Source: an uncultured Collinsella sp.
Lineage (GTDB): Bacteria; Actinomycetota; Coriobacteriia; Coriobacteriales; Coriobacteriaceae
DNA: 58,062 nucleotides
Assembly: GCA_934621295.1 (NCBI GenBank)
Contig: CAKTVB010000008.1
Span: forward strand, 1-58,062
Reading direction: 5' to 3'
Shown: piece by piece, positions 54,867 to 58,062 of the stretch
Layout of the letters: every line of letters begins with the position of its first letter
Numbering within the stretch: position 1 is the first letter of the stretch
Translations under genes and position numbers: made by a program
The notes under the pieces: model-generated
Database searches by the model: none
The model's input: the letters and a program-made list of their open reading frames with translations, nothing else
What the model was told of the DNA's origin: nothing

Positions 54867-55784
54867 TTACCCTCCAATTTGAACGTTATCGAATCCATGC
54901 TGTAAAAACAGATTTTTCAGGTGCTCCATGCGCTCCTCGCTAGGAACCTGCAAGTCGTGAGCTAAATACGGCCTTCCCAGACGCGTATATTTGCTGCTTC
55001 CCGTCGTGTGGTATGGGAGCAGATTCACCGGCGGCATTCCCACGTGGCTTTTGAGGTACTCGATAATAGCGAGCATGCTCTCGTCGTCATCGTTCACCGT
55101 TCCGATCGTCGGAATGCGAATGTTGAGCGATGCGCCATTATGGGCCAAAAACTCGAGATTTCGAAGAATGACATCGTTCGAGCGGCCGATATATTTGATA
55201 TGCCTCTCTTCGTCGATCATCTTAATGTCATAGAGCCATGTATCGACATAGGGAAGCAAACGACGATATGTTCCCAGAGGAGCATATCCGCACGTATCGA
55301 TAGCGATGTCGATGCCCTCGAAATGAAGTTTGCGGCAGAGCTCCTCCATAAAATCGGGGTCCTGGACCATGCATTCGCCACCCGAAAGCGTAACACCGCC
55401 TCCGGAGCGCTCGTAGAACTGCTGGTCCTCCAGAGCCTTTTTAACAAGTTCATCTACCGTATAGCGCTGGGTGCCCACGATCTCGCGGCATTCATTGGGG
55501 CACCAATCCAGACAAGCCCCACAGGTTACACAGGTGCCCTTGCTCGTGTGAGCACGCCCATCGTCCCCGACAGTCACCGCATTATGCGGGCACGCCTTGG
55601 CGCATAGTCCACACCCCGTGCATTTACCGGGATCGAACATCAGCTCACGGTCAAAGCTCTGGCTCTCGGGGTTATGGCACCACCAGCACGACAGCAAGCA
55701 GCCCTTGAAAAAGATCGACGTGCGAATTCCGTGACCATCGTGCACCGAGAACTTCTGGACATTGATGACAGCTGGCAATTTCAT
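54867..55784 (-). CDS. hypA: HypD-activating radical SAM enzyme
   Basis: A 305-residue glycyl-radical-enzyme activase. The radical SAM cluster motif is C29-LLS-C33-WW-C36, close to the N-terminus. An insertion carries two ferredoxin-type 4Fe-4S motifs (CTGCGLCAKACP and CVTCGACLDWCP), as usual for activases of the dehydratase class. It abstracts hydrogen from the HypD glycine through a deoxyadenosyl radical. It lies 2 nt before hypD, implying translational coupling. The symbol follows usage for the hydroxyproline system and should not be confused with hydrogenase HypA. Confidence 0.92.
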   Translation of the reverse strand: MKLPAVINVQKFSVHDGHGIRTSIFFKGCLLSCWWCHNPESQSFDRELMFDPGKCTGCGLCAKACPHNAVTVGDDGRAHTSKGTCVTCGACLDWCPNECREIVGTQRYTVDELVKKALEDQQFYERSGGGVTLSGGECMVQDPDFMEELCRKLHFEGIDIAIDTCGYAPLGTYRRLLPYVDTWLYDIKMIDEERHIKYIGRSNDVILRNLEFLAHNGASLNIRIPTIGTVNDDDESMLAIIEYLKSHVGMPPVNLLPYHTTGSSKYTRLGRPYLAHDLQVPSEERMEHLKNLFLQHGFDNVQIGG

Positions 55785-55802
55785 CTGAGGTCAATCCCAT
55801 TC

Positions 55803-57071
55803 CTACGCAATGCCAATGAGCATGCAGAGCACATTTGCCAAAACACCCGCAGCAAGGCCGCCCACCAGATGCGTCACAATCGCAATCCCGGTGAACTCGG
55901 TGCCCTTCAGGTCATCGAGCATCGGAACATGTGTGGAAAGGAAGCCGCTCCAGCAAAAGCAGATTGCCGTCAGAACCGCAATATCCTTGGCGCCGAGCAG
56001 ACCGCCCTGAAGCAGACCGGCCACGAGGCTCATAGAAGCGCTAGCAGAAGCCAACGAGTTTGCCACGACGCTCAGGGCCTCCATGTGCGTAAAGCCGAAA
56101 AGCGGGGTGATGATGAAGTCAATCTTGCTAGCAAGCCAGGGAAGGAAGTACACGCCTTCGTAGGCAGCACCCGTGTAGACGCCGCCCTCACCTGCGCCGT
56201 TAGAAAGCATCATGACGATCGTGCAGATGATAAGAACACCCGGGATGATGGCAAGACCCAGCTGAACGCCGTCCTTGCCGCCGTCAATCAGGGAAGACAT
56301 GGCACGCATGGCGACGCCACCCTCACGGATGGCACGCTTACCCTCGGGAAGCTCCACGCCGTCGTCATCCATCTCATAAGCATCGACTGCGTCCTGTTCT
56401 TTACCGAACTTACGGGCGCAAGGAATGAGCAGCAGGCGAGTCGAAAGAACGCCGCCCAAAATGGCGCAGAGGCTGCCGATTCCGGCGGGAAGGATTGTGT
56501 CGACGCCGTTGGTACCAGAGAGGCCCAGGACAGCACCCACAACAATCATGCCAATGCCAAAGCAGGTACCAAAGTTAACAAGCGCAGGAATCTGATAGCG
56601 TTTGAAATAGCGCATGAAACCGCGGTTGTGAATAAAGGTGCAGATTGCGGGATTATCGGATAGGAATGTCGCGATAGCGCCTACAGAGGCGGCACCAGGC
56701 AGGCCAAAAAGCGGCTTCATAAGCGGAGTGATCAGCTTATTGAGCATGGCAACAACGCCGAACTCCGTAAAAAGAGAGCCAAGGGCACCGCAAACAACGG
56801 CAATAGCCATGATATAGAAGCAAGTGTCCAGAAGCAGCGCGTACGCCGTCTTCATGAGAGTGGAAATCATATTAGTGGCACCCATAACCATTGCCATGGG
56901 AACAAACAGCACGCACAGGCCAACAAGGCAGCCAATCCACTCCGGGCTCAGCTCTTTCGTAAAGCGAACCGCGGGCGCTACGCGCTGATCTGAAGATCCC
57001 CCCTCGACTACTGACAGATTTTGAAGCGTTTCAGCAGCTACATTTTCTTGAATTTGCAGGCTCTTGGACAT
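55803..57071 (-). CDS. Nucleoside-recognition/GATE-domain membrane protein, candidate hydroxyproline carrier
   Basis: A 422-residue membrane protein with about nine to ten helices after a 45-residue hydrophilic tail. The two GATE-like repeats are suggested by MNKLITPLMKPLFGLPGAASVG-type sequence and IDFIITPLFGFTHMEALSVV. A charged cytoplasmic loop (about 210-255) separates the halves. The family is poorly characterised; substrates are not known for most members. It is the first gene of the hydroxyproline operon, 18 nt before the activase, so uptake of hydroxyproline or a proline exchange is a reasonable inference. It could instead regulate or support the pathway in another way. Confidence 0.78.
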   Translation of the reverse strand: MSKSLQIQENVAAETLQNLSVVEGGSSDQRVAPAVRFTKELSPEWIGCLVGLCVLFVPMAMVMGATNMISTLMKTAYALLLDTCFYIMAIAVVCGALGSLFTEFGVVAMLNKLITPLMKPLFGLPGAASVGAIATFLSDNPAICTFIHNRGFMRYFKRYQIPALVNFGTCFGIGMIVVGAVLGLSGTNGVDTILPAGIGSLCAILGGVLSTRLLLIPCARKFGKEQDAVDAYEMDDDGVELPEGKRAIREGGVAMRAMSSLIDGGKDGVQLGLAIIPGVLIICTIVMMLSNGAGEGGVYTGAAYEGVYFLPWLASKIDFIITPLFGFTHMEALSVVANSLASASASMSLVAGLLQGGLLGAKDIAVLTAICFCWSGFLSTHVPMLDDLKGTEFTGIAIVTHLVGGLAAGVLANVLCMLIGIA

Positions 57072-57109
57072 TCAAACCCCTTCCGAGCACGACAACGCAA
57101 CAACAGAAA

Positions 57110-57165
57110 ACGGACGGCATCGCAGTGACGTCCAGAAATCTGGGTCAGGCGGCGATACCGTCCGT
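57110..57165 (-). promoter_or_regulatory. Leader RNA stem-loop 2 of the hydroxyproline operon (proximal)
   Basis: In minus-strand RNA ACGGACGGUAUCGC pairs with GCGAUGCCGUCCGU over 14 bp, including one U-G wobble that would be a mismatch on the other strand. The enclosed 28 nt has a perfect inner hairpin (CCAGA/UCUGG) flanked by GAC/GUC. A short weak U-run follows. It ends about 40 nt before the start codon at 57071. Confidence 0.65.
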
Positions 57166-57172
57166 ATGGCAT

Positions 57173-57231
57173 AAAACAAAAAACGGTATCGCAGCAGACA
57201 AGGAAACTCCCAAGTCAAACCGCGATACCGT
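57173..57231 (-). promoter_or_regulatory. Leader RNA stem-loop 1 of the hydroxyproline operon, terminator-shaped
   Basis: In minus-strand RNA ACGGUAUCGC pairs perfectly with GCGAUACCGU (10 bp) around 29 nt, followed at once by UUUUUGUUUU, the form of an intrinsic terminator. Its 5' arm is part of a 17-nt direct repeat (57222-57238 and 57152-57168). As it stands upstream of the operon, it suggests transcription attenuation with a signal that remains to be identified. Confidence 0.65.
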
Positions 57232-57238
57232 CCGTATG

Positions 57239-57403
57239 TGCTGTCTTATGCACTTCTCCGCCCAAAGAGTGACCATCTATGGACGCTATTGCGCTCGGTA
57301 GCAGGCAAAAACAAACTCGTTTTCAGCAAGAATATTTTCGATGAATTGAAAGGCGAAACAGAATTAAAACGTATCAAAGACTGTCAAAGGTAGCAATTAA
57401 AAG
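57239..57403 (-). promoter_or_regulatory. Upstream region of the hydroxyproline operon
   Basis: This AT-rich stretch must hold the operon promoter. The best candidate is TTGACA (57382-57387, minus strand) with TAATTC 15 nt downstream, which is a poor -10 with a short spacer. CGTCCATA (57278-57285, minus) could pair with part of the first stem-loop 5' arm and so compete with it; this is only a pairing possibility. Confidence 0.3.
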
Positions 57404-57826
57404 ATGAACGGTGTTAACGAAAGCGTGCCACCTTTTGAAATGAAGAATCACCTTTCATATCGAACAAACGAAGGTCATAACGAAGCATTGCTAGATTACA
57501 GAAAAGGGCTTCTGGAACGGATCAGATGCGTTTCCATAAATGGTCATGAACTGATTACCGGAAATGCACCATCAAGAACCCGAAATGGGCGTTTAGATAC
57601 ACGGTGCCTTATTCGGATGGGTCAAGAGCAGCGCAATCTTTTCCTGATCCAGACAAATAGCCAAACAGTTAAGCACGCGAAGCGAAACACCGTAATGAAG
57701 TATGGGAAAGGGAGTGCCCATATGATAAAGCGGCTCCCAGAGCAGAAGCATCTCTCTAAAGGCCGAATCCTAAGTCACTTCTGCTGTAGGATGAAAAAGC
57801 CTGCAAGGCCTATCAGCACCATTTAG
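57404..57826 (+). CDS. Doubtful hypothetical ORF, 140 aa
   Basis: An open frame of 140 codons in a stretch clearly richer in A+T than the neighbouring genes. The product is basic (many Arg/Lys/His), has no signal, membrane helix or domain I recognise, and lacks a good ribosome-binding site (only AAAGG 13 nt or more upstream). It is divergent from the hydroxyproline operon. It may be a decayed or acquired fragment, or not a gene at all. Confidence 0.25.
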   Translation: MNGVNESVPPFEMKNHLSYRTNEGHNEALLDYRKGLLERIRCVSINGHELITGNAPSRTRNGRLDTRCLIRMGQEQRNLFLIQTNSQTVKHAKRNTVMKYGKGSAHMIKRLPEQKHLSKGRILSHFCCRMKKPARPISTI

Positions 57827-57979
57827 ATACGGCCAGCCCGGCCCTAAGTTGACTCTTCGGGAACAAAGCCGAGCTGCTATAAAGACTGCTAGTAAGCAAC
57901 TTGAAACAAATCAGCCTCAAAGGAAATGAGCCGCGGGGCTTATTCGTGTCAAGCAGCAGAAGGGACGAAAAGCCCGTAT

Positions 57980-58019
57980 AAAAAGAGGGGGCGCCGCGGG
58001 ACATCCCCGCGGCGCCCCC
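57980..58019 (-). terminator. Strong terminator of a minus-strand gene beyond the right edge
   Basis: GGGGGCGCCGCGGG and its complement form a 14-bp GC-only stem with a 5-nt loop; the minus strand continues TCTTTTTATACG. The gene it serves is outside the window. The remaining 57827-57979 shows no gene. Confidence 0.85.
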
Positions 58020-58062
58020 GCGCCCGACCCCGCCGGATGCGGGTCGAGCGCCGTCCACCGGT

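Noticed and set aside
52408..54882. 824-codon open frame antisense to hypD
   Set aside because: It mirrors hypD codon structure, has low-complexity Val/Leu/Gly-rich sequence with no domain, and is a by-product of high-GC third positions.

Overview
The window looks like a chromosomal segment of a high-GC Gram-positive gut anaerobe, most likely a member of the Coriobacteriia (Collinsella-like). This is an inference from overall character, not from a search: GC-rich coding, monoderm cell-wall genes (sortase-anchored LPKTG protein, LtaS-like enzyme, NlpC/P60 hydrolase), Tat-type lipoprotein solute-binding proteins, whiA/rapZ, and an oxygen-sensitive glycyl-radical enzyme. Most genes lie on the minus strand; one plus-strand block runs from 41066 to 47091. 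No prophage, insertion sequence or CRISPR array was seen.

Layout. 1-6250: three tRNA genes (one cut by the left edge, Val-GAC, Leu-GAG) that share an unusual promoter architecture, a CmpB-like membrane protein, two unknown proteins, and a two-gene partner-switch module (STAS-HATPase fusion plus PAS/GAF/PP2C phosphatase). 6410-8381: an 18-bp inverted-repeat element and an LPKTG von Willebrand A surface protein. 8594-17961: an oligopeptide ABC importer (oppBCDF) with two paralogous Tat-lipoprotein binding proteins and an M24 peptidase between them. 18141-21459: aldo/keto reductase, TIGR04076-like protein, secG and a class I/II aminotransferase. 21723-26393: the lower glycolysis cluster gap-pgk-tpiA-gpmI. 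26572-36399: a closely spaced minus-strand run ybaK-murJ-DegT-femAB-ATP-grasp-uvrC-rapZ-whiA, whose middle part looks like a peptidoglycan cross-bridge pathway. 36479-40858: NlpC/P60 hydrolase and uvrA with a LexA-like box. 41066-47091 (plus): LtaS-like enzyme, Mrp ATPase and two FAD proteins. 47102-51384: larB with a frameshift, uvrB, a lytic transglycosylase and coaE.

51478-57071 is the most distinctive part: a trans-4-hydroxy-L-proline reductive pathway. It holds a membrane carrier-like protein, the radical SAM activase, the glycyl-radical dehydratase HypD and pyrroline-5-carboxylate reductase ProC. HypD would convert hydroxyproline to pyrroline-5-carboxylate and ProC would reduce that to proline, giving an anaerobe an electron sink and a proline source. 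The operon is preceded by an undescribed-looking leader with two tandem stem-loops built from a 17-nt repeat, the upstream one having the form of an intrinsic terminator. A related motif lies at the promoter of the binding protein at 16300-17961, which suggests, but does not prove, a shared regulon for collagen-type peptides and hydroxyproline.
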